64,000 nt of DNA, taken from positions 74,269 through 138,268 of the forward strand of contig DATNDU010000184.1 in NCBI GenBank assembly GCA_035606915.1. Reading direction: 5' to 3'. Each line of letters starts with the position of its first letter. Position 1 is the stretch's first letter. This document shows positions 16,031 to 25,746 of the stretch, piece by piece. The DNA comes from Roseiarcus sp035606915 (GTDB taxonomy: Bacteria; Pseudomonadota; Alphaproteobacteria; Rhizobiales; Beijerinckiaceae). Below the pieces are notes generated by a model, which was not told where the DNA came from, did no database searches, and was given only the letters and a program-made list of their open reading frames with translations. The position numbers and the translations under genes are program-made.

Positions 16031-17695
16031 TTGCCAGCGCGCCGTCTCGGCCGCGCCCGGGGACGCACAACGACCGTCGCGCTCGAAGTCAGCGCCTATG
16101 CCGACAGCTTCGCGCGCGACCGGTTGCCGGCGCGCGCCTTGTGGCCCGAACTCGAAATCGCGGACGTGCGAAATCGCTGGCCGCGACGCATCAACGCGGC
16201 GGCGGCGATTCTCGACGGCGCGGCGGCGCGGTTCGCGGATCGCCCGTGTTTGCTGACGCCCGACGCCGTCTGGACCTACGCCGAACTGCTCGACAGGGCG
16301 AACCGGATCGCCGCCGCGCTGGTTGAGGATTTCGGCCTCGCGCCCGGCGCGCGGGTGCTGCTGCGCGGCGCCAACAGCCCCATGCTCGCCGCCTGCTGGT
16401 TCGCTGTGTTGAAGGCGGGCGGCATTGCGGTCACCACGATGCCGTTGCTGCGGGCGCGCGAACTCACCGAAATCGTCAACCGCGCCGAGGCGACGATCGC
16501 GCTCTGCGACGAACGGATCGTCGGCGAACTGCAACTCGCGAGCGCCGCCTGTCCGGGCTTGCGCCGCGTGGCCTGTTTTCACTCGGCGACCGATCAGGGG
16601 CTCGAAGCCGCGATGGCGCGCCACAACGGCGCGTTCGTGAACTTCACGCCGTCGCACGACGATGTCGCGTTGATCGCCTTCACCTCCGGCACGACCGGCA
16701 AACCGAAGGCGACGCTGCATTTCCACCGCGACGTGCTGACGATCTGCCAGACCGTCGCTGACAGCGTGCTGCGGCTGGAGCCGGCCGACATCGTCGCCGG
16801 CGCCGCGCCGCTGGGCTTCACCTACGGTCTCGGCTCGCTGTTGTTGTTCCCCCTCTGGAGCTGCGCCTCGACGCTGCTGCTGGAGCGCTGCACCGCCGAC
16901 ATTCTCGCGGGCTGCTTGCGGCGGATGCCGATCACCACCTTGATGATCGGCCCGACGCTCTATCGCGCCCTGCTGCCGCTGTTGCGCGACGAGGACTTCG
17001 CCGCTTTGCGAACCTGCTGTTCCTCCGGCGAGCATCTCGCCGCCTCGCTGTTTACGGCCTGGCGCGAGCGAACCGGCGTCGACATTCGCAATCTTCTCGG
17101 CGCCACCGAAATGTTGCACGCCTTCGTCGCCGCGCCGGAACGGGGCGCCAAGCCGGGCTCGCTCGGGCGCGCCCTGCCCGGCTATCGCGCGCAGGTTGTC
17201 GATGAGGCGATGCGGCCCGTGCCGCCCGGCGTCGTCGGCCGCCTCGCCGTGCGCGGCCCCACCGGATGCCGCTACCTCGACGACGAGGCCCGGCAGCGAA
17301 CCTATGTCGTCGGCGGCTGGAACCTGACCGGCGACGCCTTCCGGCAAGACGAGGACGGAACGCTCTGGCATCACGCGCGCGCCGACGACATCATCGTCTC
17401 CTCGGGCTACAATATCTCGGGCGTCGAGGTCGAAGACGTGCTGCTTGAGCATCCGCTGGTTGCTGCGTGCGCCGTCGTCGGAGCGCCGGACGAGGCGCGC
17501 GGGCCGATCGTGAAGGCCTTCGTCGTCCCCACCGATATGGCACGCGCCGGGCCGCGACTGGCGCGCGCGTTGCAGGATCACGTCAAGCAGGTGCTCGCGC
17601 CATACAAATATCCGCGCGCCAACGAGTTTCGCGAGGCGCTGCCGCTGACGCCGACTGGCAAGGTGCAGCGCTCGGCGCTGCGCGTGGGCGCCTGA
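16031..17695 (+). CDS. 2-aminobenzoate/benzoate-type CoA ligase
   Basis: Acyl-adenylate-forming ligase that would activate 2-aminobenzoate (anthranilate) or a related aromatic acid to its CoA thioester. Motifs: P-loop FTSGTTGKPKATLHFHRD, GATEMLHAF, the TGD-like NLTGDAFRQDEDG, hinge SSGYNISGVEVE and catalytic Lys in LTPTGKVQRS. The N-terminal SAYADSFARDRLP...NRWPRRINAA matches the benzoate/aminobenzoate ligase branch. The start is unresolved: no in-frame ATG precedes the conserved N-terminus, so TTG 16031 (554 residues) is a best guess. Anthranilate is favoured over benzoate because of the fused monooxygenase/reductase in the cluster. Confidence 0.85.
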   Translation: MPARRLGRARGRTTTVALEVSAYADSFARDRLPARALWPELEIADVRNRWPRRINAAAAILDGAAARFADRPCLLTPDAVWTYAELLDRANRIAAALVEDFGLAPGARVLLRGANSPMLAACWFAVLKAGGIAVTTMPLLRARELTEIVNRAEATIALCDERIVGELQLASAACPGLRRVACFHSATDQGLEAAMARHNGAFVNFTPSHDDVALIAFTSGTTGKPKATLHFHRDVLTICQTVADSVLRLEPADIVAGAAPLGFTYGLGSLLLFPLWSCASTLLLERCTADILAGCLRRMPITTLMIGPTLYRALLPLLRDEDFAALRTCCSSGEHLAASLFTAWRERTGVDIRNLLGATEMLHAFVAAPERGAKPGSLGRALPGYRAQVVDEAMRPVPPGVVGRLAVRGPTGCRYLDDEARQRTYVVGGWNLTGDAFRQDEDGTLWHHARADDIIVSSGYNISGVEVEDVLLEHPLVAACAVVGAPDEARGPIVKAFVVPTDMARAGPRLARALQDHVKQVLAPYKYPRANEFREALPLTPTGKVQRSALRVGA

Positions 17696-17731
17696 GCGCG
17701 CGGGCTTCGCCATGCGTCGGCCCTGCGACCC

Positions 17732-18127
17732 TCAGGCGGCCACGACTGCCGTCGCCTGGATCTCGACCTTGGCGCGCTCCTCGATCAACGCGCTGACCTG
17801 CACCACCGCCATCGCCGGAAAATGCCGCCCCATGACTTCGCGGTAGACCTTGCCGACTTCCGGGGATCTGGCGAGAAACTCGCGCCGGTCGATGAGATAC
17901 CAGGTCATGCTCGTCACGTCCTCGGGCTTGCCGCCGTCGCAGGCCAGCACTTCGGCGATGTTGGCGAGCGTCTGACGGATCTGCGCCACCAGGTCGTCGC
18001 TCTCGAACAGCGAGTGACGGTTCCAGCCGATCTGGCCGCCGACGAAGATCGTCCGCCCGGTCGCGGAGACGCCGTTGGCGTAGCCAAGCGGCTTGGCCCA
18101 TCCCTCCGGCTGCAAGATGCGATGCAT
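17732..18127 (-). CDS. RidA (YjgF/YER057c/UK114) family protein
   Basis: A 131-residue single-domain protein of the imine/enamine deaminase superfamily. Recognisable parts are YANGVSATGRTIFVGGQIGW, the middle LANIAEVLACDGGKPEDVTSMTWYLID and the C-terminal VQVSALIEERAKVEIQATAV. I cannot assign the canonical catalytic Arg with confidence because the loop before the last strand is shorter than in E. coli RidA. It is the last gene in the anthraniloyl-CoA operon, where it could hydrolyse the ring enamine/imine left after dearomatisation of 2-aminobenzoyl-CoA. That role is inference. Confidence 0.88.
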   Translation of the reverse strand: MHRILQPEGWAKPLGYANGVSATGRTIFVGGQIGWNRHSLFESDDLVAQIRQTLANIAEVLACDGGKPEDVTSMTWYLIDRREFLARSPEVGKVYREVMGRHFPAMAVVQVSALIEERAKVEIQATAVVAA

Positions 18128-18193
18128 GTCGATCTCCGATGGCGTTTATAGCCGCGCCCCGCTGTGTCAGCGGGAGAACGCGGCCGATTTCCC

Positions 18194-19365
<1,172 letters not shown>

Positions 19366-19366
<1 letters not shown>

Positions 19367-20217
19367 CAATCGCCCTCGAACACCGGTTTGCGTTTGGCGG
19401 CGAAGGCCTCGAAGGCGCGGCGGAAATCGCCGGTCGCCATGCAGATCGCCTGCGCCTGCGCTTCGGATTCGATCATCTCGTCGAGGCCCATCGCCCATTC
19501 CTGGTTCATCATCGTCTTGGTGATCCCGTGCGCGAACCAGGGGCCATCGGCGAGCGACCGGGCAAGCGCCTGCGCCTCGCGCTCGAGATCGGCGCTGGGA
19601 TGCAGCGCGTTGTAGAAGCCCCACGCCGCCCCCTCCTGAGCGGTCATGGCGCGGCCGGTGTAGAGCAGTTCGGCGGCGCGGCCCTGGCCGATGATGCGCG
19701 GCAGAATTCCGCAAGCGCCCATGTCGGCTCCGGCGAGGCCGACGCGGGTGAACAGGAACGCCGTCTTGGCCTCCGGCGTCGCCAGACGCAGATCGGACGC
19801 CATCGCCAGGATCGCGCCGGCGCCGGCGCAGATGCCATCGACAGCGGCGATGATCGACTGCGGGCATTTGCGCATCGCCTTGACGAGATCGCCGGTCATG
19901 CGCGTGAACGCGAGGAGATCGGGCATCCGCATCTTGGTCAACGGCTCGATGATCTCGAAGACGTCGCCGCCCGAGGAAAAATTGCCGCCCTCGCCGCTCA
20001 GCACGACGGCGCGCACATCGCAGGCGCCGGCGAGATCGCGGAACAGATCGCGCAGTTCCGCATAGCTGTCGAAGGTCAGCGGGTTCTTGCGCTCGGGGCG
20101 GTTGAGCCACAACGTCGCGACGCGGCCATCCTCGCTGGTCTCGAAGCGGAAGTGCCGCGCCGCATAATCCTTGAACGGCCGCTTGGCCGCCTGCATCGCC
20201 GAAATCGCCTCACTCAT
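19366..20217 (-). CDS. Enoyl-CoA hydratase/isomerase (crotonase fold) family protein
   Basis: Crotonase-fold protein of 283 residues. The oxyanion-hole motif GGNFSSGGDVFEI and the second segment AVDGICAGAGAILAMASDLRLATPEAKTAFLF are clear. At the positions where hydratases carry the two catalytic glutamates, this protein reads GLAGADMGACGILPR and AAWGFYNALHP, so neither Glu seems to be present. It may therefore act as an isomerase, C-C hydrolase or ring hydrolase rather than a hydratase; the Asp of GADMG is a possible catalytic residue. The ATG overlaps the SDR stop (ATGA). Confidence 0.88.
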
Positions 20218-21005
20218 CCCGCCATCACCTCCCCGCCGGCGACCACGATCGCCTGTCCGTTTATCGACGCCGCGCCCGGCGACGCCAGCCACGCGACCGC
20301 GTCGGCAACCTCCTCGGGCGTCACCAACCGGCGCTGCGGATTGGCCTTCGCCAATTCGGCGCGCGCCTCGTCTTCGCTGCGCCCGGTCTTGGCGACGATG
20401 GTCGCCACCGCTTTGTCGATCAACGGCGTTTGCGTGAATCCCGGACACACCGCATTGACGGTGACGCCGCTGTGCGCCAGTTCCAGCGCCAGCGCCCGCG
20501 TTAGTCCGATCACGCCATGTTTGGCGGCGCAATAAGCGGCGACATAGGCGTAGCCGGTGAGCCCGGCGGTCGAGGCGACATTGACCAGCCGCGCGCCGAG
20601 CCCATGACGCTTGAGATCGGGCAGCACCGCATGGCTGACCTGATAGACGCCGGTCAGATCGACCGCCAGCACATGCGTCCACAGCGCAAGGTCGGTCTTG
20701 GCGAACCGCGCGCTCGGCGCCTCACCGGCGTTGTTGACGAGAATGGAGACATCGCCAAACGCCGCCCGCGCCCGCTCCAACCCGCGCGCGATGGCGGCGG
20801 CCTCGGTGATGTCGAAACCGTCGACGACCAACGCAGCGTCCGCCGGCAATGTCGCAGCGACGGCCTCCAAAGGCGCGCGGCGGCGCCCGGCGAGGCTGAC
20901 GCGCGCGCCACACGCCGCCAAGCCGCACGCGATCGCGGCGCCGATGCCGCTGCCCGCGCCGGTGACCAGCGCATGGCGGCCGGCGAGGCTGCCGCTGGCG
21001 CTCAT
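20214..21005 (-). CDS. Short-chain dehydrogenase/reductase (3-hydroxyacyl-CoA dehydrogenase-like)
   Basis: Classical SDR of 263 residues: the cofactor motif TGAGSGIG near the N-terminus, ILVNNAGEA, active-site Tyr and Lys in AAYCAAKHGVIGLTRA with Ser in NVASTAGLTG, and a C-terminal INGQAIVVAGGE. In the Azoarcus evansii aminobenzoyl-CoA gene cluster a hydroxyacyl-CoA dehydrogenase-type gene accompanies the monooxygenase/reductase, so an alcohol/ketone conversion on the alicyclic CoA ester is the best guess. It has ATGA overlaps on both sides. Confidence 0.88.
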   Translation of the reverse strand: MSASGSLAGRHALVTGAGSGIGAAIACGLAACGARVSLAGRRRAPLEAVAATLPADAALVVDGFDITEAAAIARGLERARAAFGDVSILVNNAGEAPSARFAKTDLALWTHVLAVDLTGVYQVSHAVLPDLKRHGLGARLVNVASTAGLTGYAYVAAYCAAKHGVIGLTRALALELAHSGVTVNAVCPGFTQTPLIDKAVATIVAKTGRSEDEARAELAKANPQRRLVTPEEVADAVAWLASPGAASINGQAIVVAGGEVMAG

Positions 21006-23323
21006 TTCGCCGCCGCCGCCAAAGCGGCGCGCTTGAGATTGGCCTCGTACTGGCCCCTGGCCGATGCATATTGCTTCGGCCACGGTACGATGTTGAAGCC
21101 GATGCGCGCCGCCTCGTGCAGCGTCCAGGCGGCGTCGGCGAGATGCGGACGCGCGATCGCGCAGAGATCGCCACGGCCGGCGCCCAGGATCGAATTGGCG
21201 TGATCGGCTTCCGAGATCGCGCCGACGGCGAGCGTGGCGACGCCGGCTTCGTTGCGGATCTGGTCGGAGAACGGCGTCTGGAACAGCCGCCCGTAGACCG
21301 GCCGCTCGGCTTTCGACACCTGCCCCGACGAACAGTCGATGAGGTCGGCGCCGGCCTGCTTGAACATGCGGGCGAAGATCAAAGCGTCGTCGGGCGTGTT
21401 GCCGCCCTCGGTCCAGTCGTGACACGACAGCCGCACCGACATCGGCCGATCGCTCGGCCACACGGCGCGCATGGCGCGGAACACCTCCAGAGGGTAGCGC
21501 GCCCGGTTGTCGTGATCGCCGCCGTATTCGTCGTCGCGAATGTTGGTCAGCGGCGACAGGAAGCTCGACAACAGATAGCCGTGCGCGCAATGCAATTCGA
21601 GCCAATCGACGCCCGCCGCGGCGGCGCGCCGGGTCGCGGCGACGAAATCCTCGCGCACCCGGTCCATGTCGGCGCGCTCCATGGCGCGCGGCGCGGCGCT
21701 GTGCGGCAGATAGGGCAAGGCCGAGGCGGAGATCAGCGGCCAGCCGCCATCTTCCAGGGGTTGATCGGCCCCCTCCCACGCCCGCCGCGTCGAGCCCTTG
21801 CGGCCGGCATGGCCGAGTTGGATTCCCGCCCTGGCGCAACCGACGGAATGGATGAGATCGACCAGCCGCGACCAGCCTTCCTGCTGCGCGGCGTTCCACA
21901 GCCCCAGACAGCCCGGCGTGATCCGCGCGTCGGCCGAAACACAGGTCATCTCGGCGAACACGAGGCCGGCGCCGCCCATCGCGCGCGCGCCGAGATGCGC
22001 GATATGGAAATCGCCGATCAGCCCGTCGGTCGCCGAATACATCGCCATCGGCGAGACGACTATGCGATTGGCAAGCAAGACTCCGCGCGCCCTGAAGGGG
22101 GTCAGCATCGGCGGCGGCGCCCGCTCGCCCTCCGCCAGCGGCGCGCCAGCCCGGCGCGCGAACCGCCGCTCGTAGCCCTCCAGCCATTGCGGATCGCGCA
22201 ACCGCAGGTTCTCGTGGCTGATGCGCTGCGAACGGGTGAGCATCGAATAGAAGAATTGCTCCGGCTCCAGCGTGTCGGCGTAGCGGCGGCCGACGACCTC
22301 GAACCATTCCATCGCGTTGCGCGCGGCGTTCTGAATTCGCGCCACATCGACGCGGCGCGCCTCCTCGTAGGCGGCCAGCGCCGGGCCGACGCTGGCGCGG
22401 CGGTGGCCGTGCGCGTCGAACTGATTGGCCAGCTCGATGGCGTCGTCGAACGCCAGCTTGGTGCCGGAACCGATGGCGAAATGCGCGGTGTGCGCGGCAT
22501 CGCCCATCAGCACGACATGCGACTTGCCGTTGAAATGGCTCCACGCGCCGCAGATCAGCCGGTTGAAGTTGAGCCAGGCCGAACCGCTGAGATGGCGCGC
22601 GTTGGTCATCAACGGCGCGCCTTGCAGCGTTTCGGCGAAGACGCTTTGGCAAAAATCGATTGAGCCTTGCTGATCGAGCTTGTCGAGCCCATGCGCGAGA
22701 TAGGCTTCCTCCGTCGTTTCGACGATGAAGGTCGCGGTGTCGCGGTCGAATTTGTAGATATGGGCCTGGAACCAGCCGTGCTCGGTGCGGCGGAAGTCGA
22801 AGGTGAAGGCGTCGAAAATCTTCTTCGTGCCGAGCCAGATGAACCGGTTGGGCCTGACGACGAGATCGGGTTTGAACACCTCGGCGTAGCGGGTGCGGAT
22901 TTTCGAATTGACGCCGTCCGCGGCGACGATCAGATCGGCGTCGGGAAACTCCACATCCGAGCCGACGTCCCGCTCGAACGCCAGTTCGACCCCGAGCGCC
23001 TCGCAGCGCCGTTGCAGAATGTTGAGCAATTGCTTGCGCCCGATGCCGATGAAGCCATGCCCGGTGGTGCGCTGACGGGCGCCCTTGAAGAACAGTTCGA
23101 TGTCGTCCCAGTGATTGAAGGCGTCGGCGATTTCCGTGGCGCTTTCGGGATCGGCGACGCGCATCGCCTGCATCATCGCGTCGGAGAACACGACGCCCCA
23201 GCCGAACGTGTCATAGGGCTTGTTGCGCTCCACCACGACGATCGCATGCTCGGGGTGGCGGCGCTTCATCAGCAGGCCGAAATAGAGCCCCGCCGGGCCG
23301 CCGCCGATACAGACGATGCGCAT
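21002..23323 (-). CDS. Bifunctional 2-aminobenzoyl-CoA monooxygenase/reductase-type flavoprotein
   Basis: A 773-residue fusion. Residues 1 to about 390 are a class A FAD monooxygenase: CIGGGPAGLYFGLLM at the N-terminus, DLIVAADGVNSKIRTRYAE, and VVLMGDAAHTAHFAIGSGTKLA. Residues from about 400 are an OYE-type FMN reductase: TPFRARGVLLANRIVVSPMAMYSA, LHCAHGYLLSSFLSPLTN and a CSSGQ segment. This architecture is that of Azoarcus evansii 2-aminobenzoyl-CoA monooxygenase/reductase, which hydroxylates and then reduces the ring of 2-aminobenzoyl-CoA. Databases also label such fusions salicylyl-CoA 5-hydroxylase/oxidoreductase, so a hydroxybenzoyl-CoA substrate is the alternative. Nearby ligase and RidA favour the amino substrate. 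It is the first gene of its operon. Confidence 0.9.
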   Translation of the reverse strand: MRIVCIGGGPAGLYFGLLMKRRHPEHAIVVVERNKPYDTFGWGVVFSDAMMQAMRVADPESATEIADAFNHWDDIELFFKGARQRTTGHGFIGIGRKQLLNILQRRCEALGVELAFERDVGSDVEFPDADLIVAADGVNSKIRTRYAEVFKPDLVVRPNRFIWLGTKKIFDAFTFDFRRTEHGWFQAHIYKFDRDTATFIVETTEEAYLAHGLDKLDQQGSIDFCQSVFAETLQGAPLMTNARHLSGSAWLNFNRLICGAWSHFNGKSHVVLMGDAAHTAHFAIGSGTKLAFDDAIELANQFDAHGHRRASVGPALAAYEEARRVDVARIQNAARNAMEWFEVVGRRYADTLEPEQFFYSMLTRSQRISHENLRLRDPQWLEGYERRFARRAGAPLAEGERAPPPMLTPFRARGVLLANRIVVSPMAMYSATDGLIGDFHIAHLGARAMGGAGLVFAEMTCVSADARITPGCLGLWNAAQQEGWSRLVDLIHSVGCARAGIQLGHAGRKGSTRRAWEGADQPLEDGGWPLISASALPYLPHSAAPRAMERADMDRVREDFVAATRRAAAAGVDWLELHCAHGYLLSSFLSPLTNIRDDEYGGDHDNRARYPLEVFRAMRAVWPSDRPMSVRLSCHDWTEGGNTPDDALIFARMFKQAGADLIDCSSGQVSKAERPVYGRLFQTPFSDQIRNEAGVATLAVGAISEADHANSILGAGRGDLCAIARPHLADAAWTLHEAARIGFNIVPWPKQYASARGQYEANLKRAALAAAAK

Positions 23324-23328
23324 GCCGT

Positions 23329-23376
23329 CTCTCCCGCGCGCGACAATCGGCGCTCTCCCGCGCGCGACAATCGGCG
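23329..23376. repeat. Perfect 24-bp tandem duplication in the monooxygenase/reductase leader
   Basis: Two identical adjacent 24-bp units (23329-23352 and 23353-23376), each beginning ctctcccgcgcg and ending acaatcggcg, lie just upstream of the start codon of the monooxygenase/reductase, inside its predicted 5' untranslated region. They place a second copy of the sequence next to the ribosome-binding region and look like a recent duplication. Confidence 0.9.
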
Positions 23377-23399
23377 GCGCGTCGATATATTTCGTACCT

Positions 23400-23429
23400 A
23401 AAATATCTCACCTTCAATCAGTTTGTCAA
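23400..23429 (-). promoter_or_regulatory. Promoter of the anthraniloyl-CoA operon
   Basis: On the minus strand, a perfect TTGACA (23429-23424) is followed after 18 bases by TATTTT (23405-23400). The expected transcript start is near 23393, about 70 bases before the monooxygenase/reductase ATG. The -35 box lies inside the palindrome listed separately, so a bound repressor would block RNA polymerase directly. Confidence 0.65.
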
Positions 23430-23433
23430 ACTG
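23419..23433. promoter_or_regulatory. Candidate MarR operator (perfect 7-1-7 palindrome)
   Basis: CAGTTTG-A-CAAACTG on the minus strand is a perfect inverted repeat with a one-base centre, fully covering the -35 box of the operon promoter. A MarR-family gene lies about 120 bases away on the same strand. A second, weaker dyad (GATAT...ATATC) surrounds the -10 region. MarR regulators typically bind 16-20 bp AT-rich palindromes overlapping promoters, and position and symmetry both fit; binding itself is inferred. Confidence 0.6.
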
Positions 23434-23555
23434 GTCGCTCTTGCGTCACGAATAACGCTCGTTTCGAGGGCGCGCGGGCGAACGAATCGCAGGCAACGCC
23501 GCGCGCTCGGCCAAGGCGATGGCGCTGCCGCTACTAATCGCGCCCTTGCGAGCCT

Positions 23556-24080
23556 TCAGTCGTCGCTTTCAACGAGATGGCAGCCGACCGAACTCTTGAC
23601 CGCCTCAAGCTGCTTGAGCGCCAGCGCCAGCGCCTCGTCGCCGACATCGGCCATCAGTTCGCGCAGCCAGCCCTCATGCGCCTTCGCCATGCCGGCGAAC
23701 ACCTCGCGGCCGCGCTTGGTCAGCTTGGCGACCGTCACCCGGCGATCGCCTTCCTGGGTTGCGCGGGCGATCAACCCGCTCGCCTCCAGCCGATCGACGA
23801 GGCCGGTGATATTGCCATTGGTGACCATCGTCCGGCGCGACAATTCGCCGAGCCTCAGGCCGTCCCGCTCACGATAAAGCTGCGCCAGCACGTCGAACTG
23901 CGGCAGCGTCGCGTCGAATTCGGCGCGCAGACGCCGGCGGACCTCCTGCGAAATCATCTTGGTGATCGACAGCATGCGCAGCCACAGCCGCAATTGCGGC
24001 TTCTGGCCGTCGCGCGCGCCACGAACAATGATTTCGAGATCGACGGCCGGCGTCGCAAGATCAAGGCTGTTGTCGCTCAC
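23556..24080 (-). CDS. MarR-family transcriptional regulator (first)
   Basis: A 174-residue winged-helix regulator. The MarR core is readable: EVRRRLRAEFDATLPQFDVLAQLYRERDGLRLGELSRRTMVTNGNITGLVDRLEASGLI followed by the wing ATQEGDRRVTVAKLTKRGREVF. Such regulators usually act as repressors released by an aromatic acid or its CoA ester. It lies directly upstream of the anthraniloyl-CoA operon on the same strand, with its own promoter (24113-24141), and is the natural candidate to bind the palindrome at 23419-23433. Effector identity (for example 2-aminobenzoyl-CoA) is inference. Confidence 0.9.
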   Translation of the reverse strand: MSDNSLDLATPAVDLEIIVRGARDGQKPQLRLWLRMLSITKMISQEVRRRLRAEFDATLPQFDVLAQLYRERDGLRLGELSRRTMVTNGNITGLVDRLEASGLIARATQEGDRRVTVAKLTKRGREVFAGMAKAHEGWLRELMADVGDEALALALKQLEAVKSSVGCHLVESDD

Positions 24081-24112
24081 GGGCGGTGACCAGGATGGAA
24101 AGGCGGCGGCCA

Positions 24113-24141
24113 GCGATAGACAACGATGGTTTAAATGTCAA
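24113..24141 (-). promoter_or_regulatory. Probable promoter of the first marR gene
   Basis: Minus-strand TTGACA (24141-24136), 17-base spacer, TATCGC (24118-24113), giving a leader of about 25 bases before the ATG at 24080. It is flanked by a weak dyad (GGTTT...AAACC) that shares TTTGACA with the operator at 23419-23433, which could allow autoregulation. Confidence 0.45.
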
Positions 24142-24177
24142 AGAAACCGGCCGCCGCCGCCGATGCGCCGCGCGGTC

Positions 24178-25746
24178 TCACCCGGCCAGCATCTTGGCGA
24201 GCATGAAACCGGAGCCCGCGCCGGTGCCCGCCCCCGGCCAAGTTGCGGCGCCGCACAGATAGAGCGCCTTGACCGGCGTGCGATAGCGCGAGTAGCCGGC
24301 GACCGGGCGCAGGAAAAAGTTCTGATCGAGATGGTGGCTGCCCGAAAGGCTGTCGCCGCCGATCAGGTTGGGATTTTCCCGCTCCAGATCGAGTGGCGAA
24401 AACACCGCGCGGCCGAGGATCTGGCCACGCAAGCCGGGCGCGTAGCTTTCGAGGATGTCGAGCACCCGCTCGGCGTAGGCCTGCTTCGCCTCATCCCACG
24501 ACGTCGCGGCGATCTCGCCCTTGGCGTCGCCGGTAATTTCGGCCGGCAGGACGCGAACCTGAATCCACAGCGTGTGCTTGCCTTCCGGAGCGCGCGAGGG
24601 GTCAATCGCGGTTGGTTGGCCGACAACCAGCACCGGCTCGGCCGGCAACAGACCCGCCGCCGCCTGCGCGTAAACACGCGCCATCATCTCCAGATCCGGC
24701 GCGATATGCACATAAGCGAAGCCTTTGAGCGCCGCGCCGGCGCGCCAATTCGGCAATGCGTCGAGCGCCAGGTGGATCATCATCGTGCCGGGCCCGGCGC
24801 GGAACCCGGCGACGGCGCGCTCGAAGTTCGCCCGCGCCGGATCGGAGGCGACGAGCTTGCCGAACACCAGCTTGGGATGGGCGTTGGCGATCACCGCGCG
24901 CCGCGCTTCCAGCCGCCGGCCGTCGGCGAGGATCACCGCTGTCGCCCGCCCGCCGCTGGTCTCGATCTTCGCTGCTGGCGTTCCCAGCAGCAAATCCGCG
25001 CCGCCGGCTTTCAGCGCGCCAACCATCGCCTTGACGATGGCATCGGCGCCGCCGCGCCCGATCACCATGCCGAAGCTCTGATTGATCGTGCATTCGAGAT
25101 AGGCAAACAACGCGCCGCCCGCGACATCGGGCGCGAAATCGAGATGCAGGCCCCACGCTGCCATCATCGCCTTGACCTTGGGATGACTGAAGCGCGCGTC
25201 GAGAAAATCGCGCGGCGTCGCCAGCAGCATGCGAAGCGTCTCGTAGAGCCAACCAAGGCCCCGCTCCTGCCACGCCTTGGCGACGACCTTCGCCGCCGCC
25301 AACGACGGCATCGGCGAACCCAGCAGCGCGAACAGATGCGGCGCGTCGATGGCGAAGCGCGCCAATAATTCACGCCAGGCTTGCGCGTCTTGGGTTGAAA
25401 GCGCGGCGATGCCGCTGACGGTCTTTTCCAGGTCCTGGCTGACGCCGAGATAAGTCGCGTCGCGAAACACGGTGGCGAAGCAATCTCGCGCCGGCGCGAA
25501 GGCGAGGCCGTGGGCGAGCAGCGCGTCTTTGTGGGCGGCGAAAAACGGCGATCCCGCGAACATCGACAGGTTCATCGCGCATAAATCGTGACGAAAACCG
25601 GGAAGCGTCAGCTCACCGGTTTTCACCGCCCCGCCCGGCTCGGCGTTGGCTTCGACGACGGCGACGCGCCAACCCTTGTCAACAAGCCGGACCGCCGCCG
25701 CCAGCCCGTTGTGCCCGGCCCCGATGACAATGGCGTCATAGGCCAT
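24178..25746 (-). CDS. FAD-dependent oxidoreductase, phytoene desaturase-like (first of two)
   Basis: A 522-residue flavoprotein of the amine-oxidase/phytoene-desaturase fold. The dinucleotide motif IVIGAGHNGLAAAVRLVDKG is at the very N-terminus, with RRAVIANAHPKLVF in the middle and a C-terminal FAD motif region YLCGAATWPGAGTGAGSGFMLAKML. I chose ATG 25746 because GGGGAGG precedes it and the FAD motif then starts correctly; an upstream ATG at 25797 adds a charged tail. It is paralogous to the protein at 26891-28468 (shared block LLPAEPxxxVGQPTAxDPxRAPxGK). Carotenoid genes are absent here, so the substrate is probably a catabolic intermediate. Confidence 0.85.
   Translation of the reverse strand: MAYDAIVIGAGHNGLAAAVRLVDKGWRVAVVEANAEPGGAVKTGELTLPGFRHDLCAMNLSMFAGSPFFAAHKDALLAHGLAFAPARDCFATVFRDATYLGVSQDLEKTVSGIAALSTQDAQAWRELLARFAIDAPHLFALLGSPMPSLAAAKVVAKAWQERGLGWLYETLRMLLATPRDFLDARFSHPKVKAMMAAWGLHLDFAPDVAGGALFAYLECTINQSFGMVIGRGGADAIVKAMVGALKAGGADLLLGTPAAKIETSGGRATAVILADGRRLEARRAVIANAHPKLVFGKLVASDPARANFERAVAGFRAGPGTMMIHLALDALPNWRAGAALKGFAYVHIAPDLEMMARVYAQAAAGLLPAEPVLVVGQPTAIDPSRAPEGKHTLWIQVRVLPAEITGDAKGEIAATSWDEAKQAYAERVLDILESYAPGLRGQILGRAVFSPLDLERENPNLIGGDSLSGSHHLDQNFFLRPVAGYSRYRTPVKALYLCGAATWPGAGTGAGSGFMLAKMLAG

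Noticed and set aside
16007..17713. 568-codon minus-strand frame opposite the aryl-CoA ligase
   Set aside because: Shadow frame with Gly/Arg/Gln-rich content; the ligase motifs are unambiguous.
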